Shown in pieces: positions 1-8,803 of a DNA stretch of 64,000 nucleotides. Position 1 is the first letter of the stretch, and the number at the start of each line of letters is the position of its first letter. The stretch comes from Hyphomicrobiales bacterium. GTDB taxonomy: Bacteria; Pseudomonadota; Alphaproteobacteria; Rhizobiales; Beijerinckiaceae. The DNA lies in the NCBI GenBank assembly GCA_900473415.1, contig UCLR01000017.1, positions 29,796 to 93,795 on the forward strand. The letters are read 5' to 3'. Below the pieces are notes generated by a model. That model had not been told where the DNA came from, ran no database searches, and saw nothing but the letters and a program-made list of their open reading frames with translations. A program made the position numbers and the translations under genes.

Positions 1-80
1 ATCCGGGAGAGGGGTTCACCACGCCCTAAGTCGACGCCGGTTTCCTCGCGACCGAGGTCGGGGCTCAGAGCCGTCCGGCC

Positions 81-117
81 AAAACGAAAAACGCCGCGCC
101 CCGAAGGGCGCGGCGTT
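81..117 (-). terminator. Rho-independent terminator of the atp F0 operon
   Basis: A perfect 12-bp stem (aacgccgcgccc at 90-101 with gggcgcggcgtt at 106-117) closes a 4-nt loop. On the minus strand it is followed by a T-rich run (complement of aaaacgaaaa, 81-90). It lies 24 bp downstream of the last minus-strand gene, the b subunit gene, so it most likely ends the atp operon transcript. Confidence 0.85.
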
Positions 118-140
118 AGACTTTGGCGATCAGCTTAGGC

Positions 141-617
141 TCAGTTGAGCTTGGCCTTGACCTCGTTCAGCCCGGCGGCGAAGGCGGCTTCGCCCGCCTT
201 GCCGGCCATCTGACCACGCAGGATGGTCTCGGCAGCCTTGGTGGCAGCTTCCGCAGCCGCAGCGCGAACCTCGGCCTCGGCCTGGCTCTCGGCCTGGGCG
301 ATCTTGTCCTCGGCCGCCTTGGTGCGGCGGGTGACGAAATCGGCGAGCTTGGCCTCGGCCTCCGCAGCGAGGCGCTTGGCCTCGTCCTTGGCGGCAGAGA
401 CGATCTCGGCGGCTTCGGCCTCGGCGGCCTTGCGCTTGGCATCGTACTCGGCGAGCAGCTTCTCGGCCTCCTGACGCAGACGGCGGGCTTCCGCCAGCGA
501 CTGCGCGACCTTTTCGCCGCGGGCGTCGAGCGCCTTCACGATCAAGCCCGGCACGCCGAACTTGGCCAGGATGGCGAGGAAGATGACGAGCGCGACGCCG
601 ACCCAGAAAGTATCCAT
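141..617 (-). CDS. atpF: F0F1 ATP synthase subunit b
   Basis: This 158-residue protein is the stator stalk b subunit, which links the membrane a/c part of ATP synthase to F1. One N-terminal membrane helix (about residues 4-25, starting MDTFWVGVALVIF) is followed by a long Ala/Glu/Lys coiled coil to the C terminus, the usual b-subunit design. It is the last gene of the minus-strand run atpI-atpB-atpE-b'-b, starting 11 bp after the b' stop and followed by a strong terminator. Having separate b and b' genes is typical of alphaproteobacteria. The F1 genes are not in this window. Confidence 0.95.
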   Translation of the reverse strand: MDTFWVGVALVIFLAILAKFGVPGLIVKALDARGEKVAQSLAEARRLRQEAEKLLAEYDAKRKAAEAEAAEIVSAAKDEAKRLAAEAEAKLADFVTRRTKAAEDKIAQAESQAEAEVRAAAAEAATKAAETILRGQMAGKAGEAAFAAGLNEVKAKLN

Positions 618-628
618 CAGATTCTCCC

Positions 629-1246
629 TCAGCCCTGCGCCAGAACCTGGTCGACGGCTTCCGTCGCCTCGGTGGCGCTCGGCGCCTGGCCGGTCAGCTT
701 GGTAACGATGGCGACCGCGATGTCGCTGCCGAGGTCGCGGACATTGCTCATCGCCTTGTCCTTGGTCTTGGCGATGGTCGCCTCGGCCTTGGCAAGCTTG
801 GCGGCAAGCTCCGCCTCGGTGGTGTGGCGCTGGGCCTCGCTGGCCTTGGCGCCGGTCTCGCGCGCCGTCTGGGCGATGCCCTGAGCGTTCTTGCGAGCCT
901 CGGCGACGGACTTCTCATAGGCCTGCGCCATGTCCTCGGCCTTGGCCTGCATTTCCGCGGCCTGGTCGAGGTCGCGGCCGATCGTTTCCGCACGCTCTTC
1001 CAGGATGGAGCCCAGTCGCGGCAGCGCGATCTTGGACATCAGCCAGTAGAGCGCCCCGAAGGAGATCGCGAGCCAGAACAGGTTGCTGGCGAAATGGGCC
1101 GGGTCGAAGGGCGGAAAAGCCATCTTCTCGCCGCTCAGGCCATGGGCCTCTTGGGCAGCCTGCGCCGCACCCGCCAGCAGAGTGGCGAACGAAGCGACAG
1201 CCACCGGCCACCTTTGTCCGACGAACCCTGAGAATCGAACCGGCAT
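629..1246 (-). CDS. atpF2: F0F1 ATP synthase subunit b' (second stalk subunit)
   Basis: This 205-residue protein is the second, diverged b-type stator subunit (b'), expected to form a heterodimer with b. About 55 N-terminal residues, including an Ala-rich hydrophobic stretch near residues 14-33, precede the conserved membrane segment (residues about 52-72, FASNLFWLAISFGALYWLM). A charged coiled coil follows. A shorter start at Met42 (MAFPPFDPAHF) is possible, since many b' proteins begin there; the longer start has an AAGG-like site 5-8 bases upstream. It sits between atpE and atpF in the operon. Confidence 0.92.
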   Translation of the reverse strand: MPVRFSGFVGQRWPVAVASFATLLAGAAQAAQEAHGLSGEKMAFPPFDPAHFASNLFWLAISFGALYWLMSKIALPRLGSILEERAETIGRDLDQAAEMQAKAEDMAQAYEKSVAEARKNAQGIAQTARETGAKASEAQRHTTEAELAAKLAKAEATIAKTKDKAMSNVRDLGSDIAVAIVTKLTGQAPSATEATEAVDQVLAQG

Positions 1247-1337
1247 GGGGTGCCTTTCAGCGCTTAAGATAGGAAACCGTCGCGCGCCGACCCACTATGG
1301 CCGAAGCGCGCGACGAGAATGCGGTCGACGTAAGGCG

Positions 1338-1565
1338 TCAGACCACGAAAAGCAGAACGAGCGCCACGACGAACGCGAAGATGCCCAGACCTTCGGCGAG
1401 CGCCGCACCGATGAAGGCGCGCGGGAACTGGCCGTCGGCGGCCGACGGGTTGCGCAGGGCGCCCGAGAGGAAGTTGCCGAAAATGGTGCCGACGCCGATG
1501 GCGGCGAGGCCCATGCCGAGCGAGGCGAGGCCAGCGCCGATGAACTTGGCTGCAACAGGATCCAT
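1338..1565 (-). CDS. atpE: F0F1 ATP synthase subunit c
   Basis: This 75-residue proteolipid is the rotor-ring c subunit that carries protons across the membrane. Two hydrophobic helices flank a polar loop near RNPSAADGQ. The second helix contains the acidic proton-binding site in the stretch [14 protein letters not shown] (the Glu of ALAE). Size and hairpin topology are exactly those of the family. It lies between atpB and the b' gene; the 91-bp gap to b' is the largest inside the operon. Confidence 0.96.
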   Translation of the reverse strand: MDPVAAKFIGAGLASLGMGLAAIGVGTIFGNFLSGALRNPSAADGQFPRAFIGAALAEGLGIFAFVVALVLLFVV

Positions 1566-1626
1566 GGTCTTTCTCCAGTGTGGAAGGCTAAAGGGCGGGT
1601 TGAACTCTCGCGAGCGCGGCTGGGGC

Positions 1627-2391
1627 TCAGTGGCCGGGGTGCAGCGCGTCGTTGAGATAGACGCAGGTCAGGATCGCGAAGACATAGGCCTGCAGGGCGG
1701 CGACGAGAACCTCGAGCGCCGTGAGCGCGACTGCCAGCAGGAGCGGCAGCGGCGCAATGGCGTAGTTCAGGGCTGCGCCCGAGCCCAGAAGCACGACGAC
1801 GAAGCCGCCGAAGACCTTGAGCGCGATATGGCCGGCGAGCATGTTGCCGAACAGACGCAGGCTGAGCGAGACCGGACGGGACAGGAAGGAGACGACCTCG
1901 ATCAGCACCATGAAGGGCAGCAGCCAGCCGGGCACGCCCGACGGCACGAACAGGCCGAAGAAATGGGTGCCATGCTTCACGACGCCGTAGATCAGCACGA
2001 TGCTGATGACGAGCAGCGCAAGGGCGGCGGTGACGATGATCTGGCTGGTAACGGTGAAGGAGCCGGGAATCAGGCCGAGCAGGTTGCTCGCCAGCACGAA
2101 CATGAACAGCGAGAACACGAAGGGGAAGAACTTCAGCCCCTCCTTGCCCATCACGCCCGTCATGGTCGAGGCGACGAATTCATAGGCCATCTCGGCGAGC
2201 GACTGCAGGCGGCCCGGGACGACCGCGCGCTGGCTCGAGCCATAGACCATGATCGCCGAGACGACAGCGAGCACGATCACCATCCACAGCGAGGTGTTGG
2301 TGAAGGAGAGGTCGAGCCCGAACGGCTTCAGTTCCACGATCGGATTGATGTGGAATTGGTGGATCGGATCGATTCCGCCGCCGGCCGCCAT
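1627..2391 (-). CDS. atpB: F0F1 ATP synthase subunit a
   Basis: This 254-residue membrane protein forms the proton half-channels next to the c ring. I chose the ATG at 2391 ([19 protein letters not shown]), which matches the alphaproteobacterial family start; a longer frame reaches 2562 but runs through atpI. Several membrane helices are visible, with the conserved functional region [14 protein letters not shown] (the Arg essential for proton transfer) at about residues 174-187. The C-terminal helix ends in [15 protein letters not shown]. It lies between atpI (41-bp gap) and atpE. Confidence 0.96.
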   Translation of the reverse strand: MAAGGGIDPIHQFHINPIVELKPFGLDLSFTNTSLWMVIVLAVVSAIMVYGSSQRAVVPGRLQSLAEMAYEFVASTMTGVMGKEGLKFFPFVFSLFMFVLASNLLGLIPGSFTVTSQIIVTAALALLVISIVLIYGVVKHGTHFFGLFVPSGVPGWLLPFMVLIEVVSFLSRPVSLSLRLFGNMLAGHIALKVFGGFVVVLLGSGAALNYAIAPLPLLLAVALTALEVLVAALQAYVFAILTCVYLNDALHPGH

Positions 2392-2432
2392 GGTTTCGTT
2401 CCCTATCGCGCGGCCCGGAGGCCGCCCCTCGA

Positions 2433-2783
2433 TCAATTCGCTTTCGGACCGCCGCCCGACCCTGAGGTCGGACGCGAACCGAGCCGATAGACGGATCTGA
2501 GGCCCGCGATGGTCCCGATCACCAGGAAGGCGATCAGCAGGAACGGGGACGTTCCCAGCCACCGGTCTCCGAGATACCCGATCAGGGCACCCGCGATGAC
2601 ACCGCCTGCGAGATCCGTCGCGGCGCGAAAGCCTGAAGACATCGCGCCCGCGAGCGCCTTGTCCTCTCCAGCCGGGCCCGCGCCCGGCTTTTCGTTCACC
2701 TCAGCCTGCCGAATGGCGGACTTCAGCGAACCCAGTCTTGCGCGCAACTCCGAGTCTGAGGCGTTTGGGTCGGGATCGGACAT
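2433..2783 (-). CDS. atpI: ATP synthase subunit I (AtpI family)
   Basis: This 116-residue protein is the small membrane protein encoded at the head of many bacterial atp operons; it is proposed to help c-ring assembly or Mg2+ supply and is not part of the final enzyme. A polar N-terminal half is followed by two membrane segments at about residues 57-76 ([16 protein letters not shown]) and 80-98 ([17 protein letters not shown]). The GxxxG-like Gly residues and the position directly upstream of atpB support the call. As first gene, its start ([13 protein letters not shown]) lies about 100 bp downstream of a plausible promoter. Confidence 0.9.
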   Translation of the reverse strand: MSDPDPNASDSELRARLGSLKSAIRQAEVNEKPGAGPAGEDKALAGAMSSGFRAATDLAGGVIAGALIGYLGDRWLGTSPFLLIAFLVIGTIAGLRSVYRLGSRPTSGSGGGPKAN

Positions 2784-2885
2784 TGGTCGTTGGGCTCCGT
2801 TACGATCGCGATTGCGCCGCGATCCAGCGAAAAACCACTATAACCCCGTCCAAACCCGCGCATCGAGCCGTCGTCAGCACGGCCT

Positions 2886-2914
2886 CCTTTATTGACAGCC
2901 CCCCGCCCTGTCAA
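2886..2914 (-). promoter_or_regulatory. Candidate promoter of the atp operon inside a perfect inverted repeat
   Basis: On the minus strand TTGACA (2909-2914) is followed by a 17-bp spacer and TAAAGG (2886-2891), a fair sigma70-type promoter about 100 bp before atpI. The -35 element belongs to a perfect inverted repeat TTGACAG-N9-CTGTCAA (2892-2914), which could be an operator. The rest of the gap to smc (2915-3027) is AT-rich for this genome and shows no gene. Confidence 0.45.
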
Positions 2915-3027
2915 GGCATGTAGATAACGCCTAACACATTGGAATATTTAGAAATTCAGGCTAAGTGCGACATTCTTGCCGCAATGCAGGGCCGATTGTG
3001 GCATTTTTTCAGCCGGGAAGAGCGGCC

Positions 3028-6000
3028 TTAGCCCGCCTCGCGGATGCGCTCGGCGGTAGCGAGATCGACCGAGACCATCTGGCTGACGCCGCGCTCGACC
3101 ATGGTGACGCCGAAGAGCCGCTCCATCCGCGCCATGGTGATCGGATTGTGGGTGATCAGGACGAAGCGCGTCTCAGTGTTCCGCGCCATTTCCACGAGCA
3201 GGTCGCAGTAGCGCTCGACATTAGCGTCGTCGAGCGGGGCGTCGACCTCGTCGAGCACGCAGATCGGCGAGGGGTTCGTCAGGAACACCGCGAAGATCAG
3301 CGCTGTCGCCGTCAGCGCCTGCTCACCGCCGGATAGCAGCGTCATCACCTGCGGCTTCTTGCCGGGCGGGCGCGCGAAGATCTCGAGCCCGGCATCGAGA
3401 GGATCTTCCGAATCCACCAGCTTGAGCTCGGCCTCGCCGCCGCCGAAGAGCACGCCGAACAGTCGCTGGAAATGCCCGTTGACGATCTCGAATGCGGCCA
3501 GCAAGCGCTCGCGCCCCTCGCGGTTGAGGGCGCCGATCGCCTGGCGCAGTCGCCGGATCGCCTCGGTCAAATCGTCACGCTCGCTCGATAGCCCCTCGCG
3601 CCGCGCCTTCGTCTCGGTGAGCTCGTCCTCGGCGCGCAGATTGACGGCACCGAGCCGCTCGCGCTCGCCCTTGAGATTGATCAGCCGCCGTTCCACCGCG
3701 TCGGGCTCCGGCAAGGTGTCGCCGGGCTTGAGACCCGCCAGGCCCAGCACGCCCTCGATTCCCGTTTCCAGCCGATCCGAAATCTCGCGCGTGACGTCGG
3801 CGACGCGCTGACGCGCCGCTTCCAGCCGCGCTTCGGCCGAGGCGCGGCGCTCGCGCGCGCCGGACAGCCCTTCCAGCGCCAGCCGCGCCTGCCGGTCGGC
3901 CTCCGCCAGCGCCGCCTCACCGAGCGCGAGCTTGTCGGCGGCCTCGCGGCGGGCGCTCTCCGCCTGCTCGACCTCGGCGACGAGCCGGCGCCGTTCGGTC
4001 AGGAAGGTGTCGGGCGCTTCGAGCAGGGATTTCTGCTCGGCGCCCGCCGCCTCGATTCGGCGCCGCGTCTCTTCCGCGGTCTGGAGGCTCGCCGCCGCGC
4101 GCTCCTTCCAGGCGCCGATGTCGGCGGCGATGGCCGCGCGGCGGCGGGCCCGCATCTCGGCCTCCCGCGCCAGCGTCTGGACATGCGCCCGCGCATCGGA
4201 GGCGGCGGTTCGGCATTCGCCCAGCAGAACGCGCGCCTTCAGCAGGACGTTCTCCAGCTCGGCCGGCTGGCCGAGCGCCGCGAGGCCTTCTTGATGCGCC
4301 GAGGCCTGCGCCGCTGCTTCGGCGATGGACTGGCCGAGCCGCTTGATCGCCTCAGCCAGCGTCGAGCGTTTCACCAGTGTGTCGGCGGCCTTGCGTTCGG
4401 CTGCAGCCAGTTGCTCGCGACTCTGGTCGACCGTGCGCCGCGCCTGCCGTGCCGCTTCGATCGCAGCGGTCTCCGCCTGCGCGGCCAGCCGGGCCTCGGC
4501 GGCGATAGCGTCAAGCGCCTTGCGGGCGGCATCGGCCGCTTCGCGCGCAGCCACGGCCTCACGCTCCAGATCGACGAGCCGATTCTTCTCCGCAAGGCGC
4601 CTTGCGGCGGGGGAGGGGGCATCGGCCGCGCTGGTGAAGCCGTCCCAGCGCCAGACGTCACCCTCACGGGACACCAGGACCTGGCCTTGGCTCAGCCGCT
4701 TGCGCAGGGCAGCGCCGTCGGCGCGCGCCACGACGCCGATCTGCCCGAGGCGGCGCCGCAGCGCGGCCGGCGCCTGGACATGGTCGAGCAGGGGCGTTGC
4801 TTCGCCGGGCAGGGCCGGATCGCCGACCCCGGCCCCGGCATCGGCCCAATGTGCCGGCGCCGCGGTGTCGGTGGAGGCGTCGAGATCATCCCCGAGCGCC
4901 GCTCCGAGCGCGACTTCATAGCCCTTGGCGACGCTGACGGCTTCAAGCACCGCCGGCCAGCGGTCGCCGGCGGCAGGCGCGAGCATCTTGCGCAGCGTGC
5001 CGATCTCGGTGTCGAGCCGCTGTGCCCGCCGGTCGGCTTCCGCCAGAGGTCCGCGTTGCGCGGCCTCGCGCTCGCGAGCGGCCGTGACAGTCGAGCGGGC
5101 GGCGCCAAGCTCGGTTTCGGCCTGCCTCGCCGCCTTCTCGGCAGCGCTCAGCGCCTCACGCAGCCGGGCGCGCTCGACTTCGGCATCGGATGCGTCAAGA
5201 GCGGCGAGATCGCGGTTGAGCTTCTCGCTTTCGACCGTGGCCCGGCTTTCGCGCTCGCGGGCTTCCTTCAGCGCGCGTTCGAGCGCGCCGCGTCTTGCCG
5301 CCAGTTCCGAGAGCGCGGCCTGCGCGGCGGCATGCTCGGCCTCGGCCGCTGCAAGCGCCGCTTCTGCCTGCTGCTGCGCGGCGGCTGCTGCTTCCGCCCC
5401 GGCTCCGGCGCCGTCGGCTTCGCGGGCGAGGCCCGTATCCTCCTCCGCCAGCTTCGCCAGGCTGTCGGCGGCGTCCTTCCCGACAGTCTCCTGCCGCGCC
5501 AGATCGCCCCGCAATTCGTCAAGGCGCCGGCCCAGCTCCTCGGCGCGCTGGCGGGCCCGTCGATTCGCCGCTTCGAGCTCATCGAGGCCGCGTTTCAGCC
5601 GAACCAGCGTCGCTGCGGCAGCGGCCTCGCCCTCACGCAGCGCCGGCATCCCATGGGCGGCAACGGCCTGCTTGCGGGCGGCCTCGGCCTGGATACCAGT
5701 CTGGTCGGTGACGTCGCGGGCCGCATCCTCGAGCACGCGCGCGGCTTGCGCCTCCTGCGCGCGGGCGTCGTGGAGGGCGATGAGCGCCAGTGCCGCTTCG
5801 GCCCGGCGGATGTCGGCCGCGAGGCTGCGATAGCGCCCGGCCTGCCGCGCCTGCCGCTGCAGCCCCTCGATCTGCTCGTCGATCTCGCCGAGCACGTCTT
5901 CGAGCCGCGTCAGGTTCTCCTCGGCGCCCCTGAGCCTGAGCTCCGCCTCATGACGGCGGCTGTGGAGGCCTGCGATGCCGGCGGCATCCTCCAGGATGCG

Positions 6001-6483
6001 CCGCCGCGACTGCGGCTTGGCCGAGATGATCTCGCTGATCTGCCCCTGCCGGACCATGGCCGGCGAGCGCGCCCCGGTGGCGGCATCGGCGAAGAGAAGC
6101 TGCACGTCCTTGGCGCGCACCTCCTTGCCGTTGATGCGGTAGGTCGAGCCCTCCTCGCGCTCGATCCGGCGCGTCACCTCCAGCACCTCGGCCTCGTTGA
6201 AGGCGGCGGGCGCCTTGCGGTCGCTGTTGTCGAGGGTGAGCGAGACTTCGGCCATGTTGCGGGCCGGGCGCTCGTTCGAGCCGCCGAAGATGACGTCGTC
6301 CATCCCCGAGCCGCGCATGTTCTTGAACGAGCTTTCGCCCATCACCCAGCGCAGCGCTTCGACGAGATTGGATTTGCCGCAGCCATTTGGCCCGACGATA
6401 CCGGTCAGCCCCGGCTGGATCTGGAATTCGGTCGGCTCGACGAAGGTCTTGAAGCCGGTGAGCTTGAGGCGCGTCAGATGCAT
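3028..6483 (-). CDS. smc: Chromosome partition protein SMC
   Basis: This 1151-residue ATPase organises and segregates the chromosome as the core of the SMC-ScpAB condensin. All family parts are visible: Walker A GPNGCGKSN (residues 31-39), N-terminal coiled coil, a hinge around residues 490-620, return coiled coil, the ABC signature LSGGEQ (from residue 1050) and Walker B VLDEVDAPLDD (from about 1077). The coiled coils are very rich in Ala, Arg and Glu, as in other GC-rich relatives. Downstream of it on the same strand are the atp genes; upstream is the DsbA-like gene. scpA and scpB are not nearby. Confidence 0.98.
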   Translation of the reverse strand: MHLTRLKLTGFKTFVEPTEFQIQPGLTGIVGPNGCGKSNLVEALRWVMGESSFKNMRGSGMDDVIFGGSNERPARNMAEVSLTLDNSDRKAPAAFNEAEVLEVTRRIEREEGSTYRINGKEVRAKDVQLLFADAATGARSPAMVRQGQISEIISAKPQSRRRILEDAAGIAGLHSRRHEAELRLRGAEENLTRLEDVLGEIDEQIEGLQRQARQAGRYRSLAADIRRAEAALALIALHDARAQEAQAARVLEDAARDVTDQTGIQAEAARKQAVAAHGMPALREGEAAAAATLVRLKRGLDELEAANRRARQRAEELGRRLDELRGDLARQETVGKDAADSLAKLAEEDTGLAREADGAGAGAEAAAAAQQQAEAALAAAEAEHAAAQAALSELAARRGALERALKEARERESRATVESEKLNRDLAALDASDAEVERARLREALSAAEKAARQAETELGAARSTVTAAREREAAQRGPLAEADRRAQRLDTEIGTLRKMLAPAAGDRWPAVLEAVSVAKGYEVALGAALGDDLDASTDTAAPAHWADAGAGVGDPALPGEATPLLDHVQAPAALRRRLGQIGVVARADGAALRKRLSQGQVLVSREGDVWRWDGFTSAADAPSPAARRLAEKNRLVDLEREAVAAREAADAARKALDAIAAEARLAAQAETAAIEAARQARRTVDQSREQLAAAERKAADTLVKRSTLAEAIKRLGQSIAEAAAQASAHQEGLAALGQPAELENVLLKARVLLGECRTAASDARAHVQTLAREAEMRARRRAAIAADIGAWKERAAASLQTAEETRRRIEAAGAEQKSLLEAPDTFLTERRRLVAEVEQAESARREAADKLALGEAALAEADRQARLALEGLSGARERRASAEARLEAARQRVADVTREISDRLETGIEGVLGLAGLKPGDTLPEPDAVERRLINLKGERERLGAVNLRAEDELTETKARREGLSSERDDLTEAIRRLRQAIGALNREGRERLLAAFEIVNGHFQRLFGVLFGGGEAELKLVDSEDPLDAGLEIFARPPGKKPQVMTLLSGGEQALTATALIFAVFLTNPSPICVLDEVDAPLDDANVERYCDLLVEMARNTETRFVLITHNPITMARMERLFGVTMVERGVSQMVSVDLATAERIREAG

Positions 6484-6509
6484 CGGCGCGCCCCTGCAAC
6501 ATCCGCGCC

Positions 6510-6552
6510 CGTCATTCCGGATCGGCGCGGCTTTGCGTCACCCGGAATGACG
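6510..6552. repeat. REP-like palindrome (family A)
   Basis: An 11-bp inverted repeat (cgtcattccgg at 6510-6520; ccggaatgacg at 6542-6552) surrounds a GC-rich core. The same outer arms recur at 12604, 31495 and, in variant form, at 7895, 21525 and 61875, always between genes. It lies in the gap between the smc start and the DsbA-like gene. Confidence 0.75.
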
Positions 6553-6582
6553 TCGTGTTTCAGGCGCGAGGCAACAGTCCGC

Positions 6583-7203
6583 TCAGCCAGCGAGGAGCGG
6601 CTGCAGGATCTTGTCGAACTCCTCGATCGAGAGCGCACCGTTACGCTTCTGCCCGTTGATGAAAAAGGTCGGCGTCGAGTTCACGCCAGCCTTGGCCCCG
6701 CCGTCCTTCACCAGCGTAACGGCGTCATAGATATCCTGCCTTTTCAAGCAGGCTTCAAAGGATTCCTGTGTGAAACCGGCTTGTTTCACCAGGGCCGAAA
6801 GCGCATCGACCGGCTTGTCGACGAAAGCCCAGTTGCGCTGCTGCGTGAACAGCAGGTCGACCATCGGGAAGAACTTGTCGTTGCCGTTGCAGCGGGCGAG
6901 CATGAAGCCGGCCGTCGCCAGCGGATCGAGCGGGAATTCCCGCAGCGTGAAGCGCACCTTGCCGGTGTCGATGAACCTCTTCTTCAGCTCCGGCCAGGTC
7001 TCGGTGTGGAAATGGGCGCAGTGGCTGCAGGTCATCGAGGCGTATTCGATGATCGTGACCTTGGCGTCGGGCGAGCCGAGCCAGACATCTCCGAGCGGGC
7101 CGGCGGCGGGAAGGGCGCTCTGGGCCCGCACGGCGGTCGTGCCGGCGAGCGCGGCGGCGGCGATCCCGGCTGCGCCGGTCAGGAGCTGTCGCCTGTTCGT
7201 CAT
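6583..7203 (-). CDS. DsbA-family thiol:disulfide oxidoreductase, exported
   Basis: This 206-residue thioredoxin-fold protein is predicted to act on disulfides in the periplasm. The N terminus has a twin-arginine-like start (NRRQLL) and an Ala-rich hydrophobic stretch ending near VRAQS (residue about 28), so Tat or Sec export is likely. The active site is CSHC (Cys59, Cys62). The conserved cis-Pro region follows at GVNSTPTFFINGQ, typical of the DsbA/Com1-like branch found next to smc in many Hyphomicrobiales. It lies between the DUF721 gene and smc on the same strand. The true substrate cannot be told from sequence. Confidence 0.9.
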   Translation of the reverse strand: MTNRRQLLTGAAGIAAAALAGTTAVRAQSALPAAGPLGDVWLGSPDAKVTIIEYASMTCSHCAHFHTETWPELKKRFIDTGKVRFTLREFPLDPLATAGFMLARCNGNDKFFPMVDLLFTQQRNWAFVDKPVDALSALVKQAGFTQESFEACLKRQDIYDAVTLVKDGGAKAGVNSTPTFFINGQKRNGALSIEEFDKILQPLLAG

Positions 7204-7294
7204 CGTAAGAGATCCTCGGAGGGTCGAAATCGGAGCGAGCTATAGAGGCCCGCGCGATTGTGGCAAGAGCGCATCCGCCCGCATGCACCGCTGC

Positions 7295-7792
7295 TCACGA
7301 AGCCGTGTCGTGGCCGCGTTTCCTGGTTTCGAGCGCCACAGCCCGCCCGAGCCGTGCCAGCGCATCCCGCAGGCCCTCGTCGGCGATCGGGGCGACCTGC
7401 TGCTCGACGCGGGCAACGGAGGCTGCATCGAGCACCGGCGCAGGCTTCGGCGGGGCAGGCGCGGCGACTGGCCCCTGCTTAAGCACGAGCTTGCCGACGG
7501 CGCGCCAGCCGAGATGGGTGTTGACCCGCTCGACCACGAGCGGACCCAGCTGCTGCATCTCCAGCGCGAAGGCGCTCTCGACGCGCACGACCAGCGTCGC
7601 CGGCTCCGAGGCTTCGCCGGGCGCCGGCCTGCGGCGCGGCCAGTCGATCTTGAGCGGGCGCGAGCGGGCGCCCAGCCGCTCGCCGACGATCTCCGGCCAG
7701 AGCGAGACGATGGCGCGTCCCGCGAAGCCCTGCGCGGCGAGCGCGGGCGCGATGCAATCGTCGATCAGCTCTGCGAGAGGTTTGGCGGCCAT
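7295..7792 (-). CDS. DUF721 (DciA-like) protein
   Basis: This 165-residue protein belongs to DUF721, the family containing DciA, which in many bacteria without DnaC-type loaders helps load the replicative helicase. The start chosen is the ATG at 7792 (MAAKPLAELIDDCIAPALA); upstream residues in the frame look non-coding. The family core SLWPEIVGERLGARSRPLKI is at about residues 28-47, followed by VVRVESAFALEMQQLGP. It precedes the DsbA-like gene and smc on the same strand. A role in replication is inference from the family; this copy has the DUF721 core but no distinct extra domain. Confidence 0.8.
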   Translation of the reverse strand: MAAKPLAELIDDCIAPALAAQGFAGRAIVSLWPEIVGERLGARSRPLKIDWPRRRPAPGEASEPATLVVRVESAFALEMQQLGPLVVERVNTHLGWRAVGKLVLKQGPVAAPAPPKPAPVLDAASVARVEQQVAPIADEGLRDALARLGRAVALETRKRGHDTAS

Positions 7793-7894
7793 GCCGCATT
7801 GTGTCGCCTTGCCGCGGCGCGGGCAAGGCGATCGAGAGGGTTCGTGGCTGCCTCGGGCTGAGGTCAGCGCCCCCTGACTACGCACGGAACCGCG

Positions 7895-7955
7895 GCGCCA
7901 TCCTGGACAAGCGGCGAAGCCGCGCCGATCCGGGGGGCAAGCCCGGGATGACGCC
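7895..7955. repeat. Degenerate REP-like palindrome
   Basis: The intergenic stretch between the DUF721 gene and the SDR gene holds catcctggacaagcggcg and, further on, gcaagcccgggatgacg, matching the arms and core of the REP-like units at 31495 and 12604 but with several mismatches. No gene is seen in the rest of 7793-7981. Confidence 0.5.
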
Positions 7956-7981
7956 GTAGTTCCGCAGAAAATCAGCGGGCT

Positions 7982-8722
7982 CTAGGCGTTCGCTCCGCCA
8001 TCGACGGTGATGCCCGTTCCCGTGATCTGCCGCGCCGCAGGGCTGGCGAGGAAGGCGACGGCCGCCGCGACATCCTCCGGCTTGCCGAAATGACCGAGCG
8101 CGCTCATGCCACGCTGGAAATCGGCCGTCTCGCCATTGGCGGGATTCATGTCGGTGTCGGTCGAGCCCGGATGGACGAGATTGACGGTGATGCCGCGCGG
8201 CCCGAGTTCGCGGGCCAGCCCCCGCGTGAAGGAGAGCAGCGCGGACTTGGTCATCGAATAGATGGTGACGCCGCCAAAGGCCACGCGATCGGCGAGGTTG
8301 GAGCCGATCGAGACGATGCGCCCGCCTTCCGGCAGATGCGGGATCGCGGCCTGCGAGGCCAGGATGACCGCGCGGATGTTGACGGCGAGCAGCGCGTCGA
8401 TATCGGCGAGGCTGGCCTCCGCGACCGGGCCGCCGCGAGCGATGCCGGCATTGTTCACCAGGATCTCGAGCCCGCCGAGGCTGTGGGCTGCCTCGTCGAC
8501 CGAGCGCTTGACCGCTGCGGCATCGGCGCTATCGGCCTGAATTGCGAAGCCGCGCCGGCCCTTGGCCTCGATGGCGCGCACCACCTCCGCGGCACGGTCG
8601 GCCGAGCGCTCATAGGTGATGGCGACATCCGCGCCCTTCTCGGCCAGCGCCAGCGCGATGGCGGCGCCGATGCCACGGGACGCCCCGGTGACGAGGGCGC
8701 GCTTTCCGGTGAGGTCAGGCAT
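7982..8722 (-). CDS. Short-chain dehydrogenase/reductase (SDR)
   Basis: This 246-residue protein is a classical SDR that would oxidise or reduce an alcohol/ketone with NAD(P). The cofactor motif TGASRGIG is at residues 12-19, NNAG at 90-93, a Ser at 138-141 and the catalytic Tyr155-x3-Lys159 (YSMTK). The C terminus TGTGITVDGGANA is typical of FabG-like members. It is divergently transcribed from a TetR-family gene; such pairs usually mean the regulator represses the reductase. The substrate is unknown. Confidence 0.92.
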   Translation of the reverse strand: MPDLTGKRALVTGASRGIGAAIALALAEKGADVAITYERSADRAAEVVRAIEAKGRRGFAIQADSADAAAVKRSVDEAAHSLGGLEILVNNAGIARGGPVAEASLADIDALLAVNIRAVILASQAAIPHLPEGGRIVSIGSNLADRVAFGGVTIYSMTKSALLSFTRGLARELGPRGITVNLVHPGSTDTDMNPANGETADFQRGMSALGHFGKPEDVAAAVAFLASPAARQITGTGITVDGGANA

Positions 8723-8743
8723 GATCGGTTCTTTCTGTGTTGA

Positions 8744-8800
8744 TCGATATAGAATTGACTAAGAACGTTGCTCTCCCGGGTCAAGGGAATTATATATCGA
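8744..8800. promoter_or_regulatory. Inverted repeat, candidate operator of the SDR/TetR pair
   Basis: tcgatatagaatt (8744-8756) and aattatatatcga (8788-8800) are inverted copies with 12 of 13 positions matching, 31 bp apart, and AT-rich in a GC-rich genome. Just inside each arm lie TTGACT (8755, plus) and TTGACC (8784-8779, minus), which could serve as -35 boxes of the two divergent genes. Binding by the neighbouring TetR protein is inference. Confidence 0.55.
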
Positions 8801-8803
8801 GCG

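Noticed and set aside
4183..7245. A 1020-codon open frame on the plus strand opposite smc
   Set aside because: It is the antisense shadow of a GC-rich coiled-coil gene; the minus strand encodes all SMC motifs, and the plus product has no family features.
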